Under the pieces are notes generated by a model. The model was not told the DNA's origin, made no database searches, and saw nothing but the letters and a program-made list of their open reading frames with translations. A DNA stretch of 5,681 nt from Moraxellaceae bacterium UBA2032. Lineage in GTDB: Bacteria > Pseudomonadota > Gammaproteobacteria > Pseudomonadales > Moraxellaceae. This document shows, piece after piece, positions 5,511-5,681 of this stretch. Location: NCBI GenBank assembly GCA_002333125.1, contig DDBM01000171.1, positions 14,055 to 19,735 of the forward strand. Reading direction: 5' to 3'. The first letter of the stretch is position 1. Each line of letters starts with the position of its first letter. A program made the position numbers and the translations under genes.

Positions 5511-5681
5511 TTACTTTTTAACTTGCTTACTCAAAAAGTTGAGTAGTTCATTAAAACGAATATCCCTAGCCTCTGCATCACGGCGACCTTTATATTCAAT
5601 CGTGCCAGCATCTAAGCCTTTTTCGCCAATTACCAAACGATGTGGAATACCAATCAGTTCAATGTCGGCAAATTTAACACC
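5511..5681 (-). CDS. proS: Prolyl-tRNA synthetase, C-terminal end (runs off right edge)
   Basis: The last 56 codons and stop (complement of 5511-5513) of a leftward gene are visible. The translation reads [19 protein letters not shown], then [19 protein letters not shown] and finally [13 protein letters not shown]. This is the end of the anticodon-binding domain of bacterial-type ProS; GVKFAD-ELIGIPH and the IEYK-RR motif are diagnostic. ProS charges tRNA-Pro with proline in the cytoplasm. The catalytic and editing domains lie beyond the window. Residues such as [12 protein letters not shown] and [10 protein letters not shown] resemble Pseudomonadales/Thiotrichales enzymes more than E. coli, from memory. 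The stop is 10 nt from the shared terminator. Confidence 0.95.
   Translation of the reverse strand, partial: GVKFADIELIGIPHRLVIGEKGLDAGTIEYKGRRDAEARDIRFNELLNFLSKQVKK

Overview
The window looks like chromosomal DNA from an AT-rich gammaproteobacterium. The main pointers are PdxB, the erythronate-4-phosphate dehydrogenase of the DXP-dependent vitamin B6 route, which is largely a gammaproteobacterial enzyme, and a prolyl-tRNA synthetase C-terminus of Pseudomonadales/Thiotrichales-like character. Genes favour A/T in third codon positions. The sequence alone does not fix a genus. There is no phage, plasmid, CRISPR, transposase or defence gene, so this is ordinary core and envelope territory.

Layout: (1) At 1-323, on the minus strand, lies the 5' part of a secreted protein of an uncharacterised family. 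It has a clear signal peptide and a short coiled coil and runs off the left edge. (2) At 324-752 is a gene-poor divergent region with a probable leftward promoter containing a dyad, two hairpins and a weak candidate small ORF. (3) Four co-directional plus-strand genes follow: pdxB (753-1895), a sodium:solute symporter (2020-3462), a small probable outer-membrane beta-barrel protein (3566-4123) and a DUF445 membrane protein (4185-5426). The gaps are 124, 103 and 61 nt. The first two gaps hold similar inverted repeats whose arms share a TTACGC/GCGTAA core. (4) The 3' end of proS converges from the right edge (5511-5681, minus). Between DUF445 and proS are a copy of a widespread CCCTGAGCG-type intergenic repeat and a strong bidirectional terminator.

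Functionally, pdxB (cofactor synthesis) and proS (translation) are housekeeping genes. The symporter, beta-barrel and DUF445 genes are envelope genes with no assigned substrate or role here. The close beta-barrel/DUF445 pair may be one transcription unit. The gaps with hairpins before the symporter and before the beta-barrel gene make a single four-gene operon less certain. I do not see a clear new multi-gene system. The points most worth following are the two related inverted repeats around the symporter, the internal duplication in the DUF445 protein, and the uncharacterised secreted and outer-membrane proteins.
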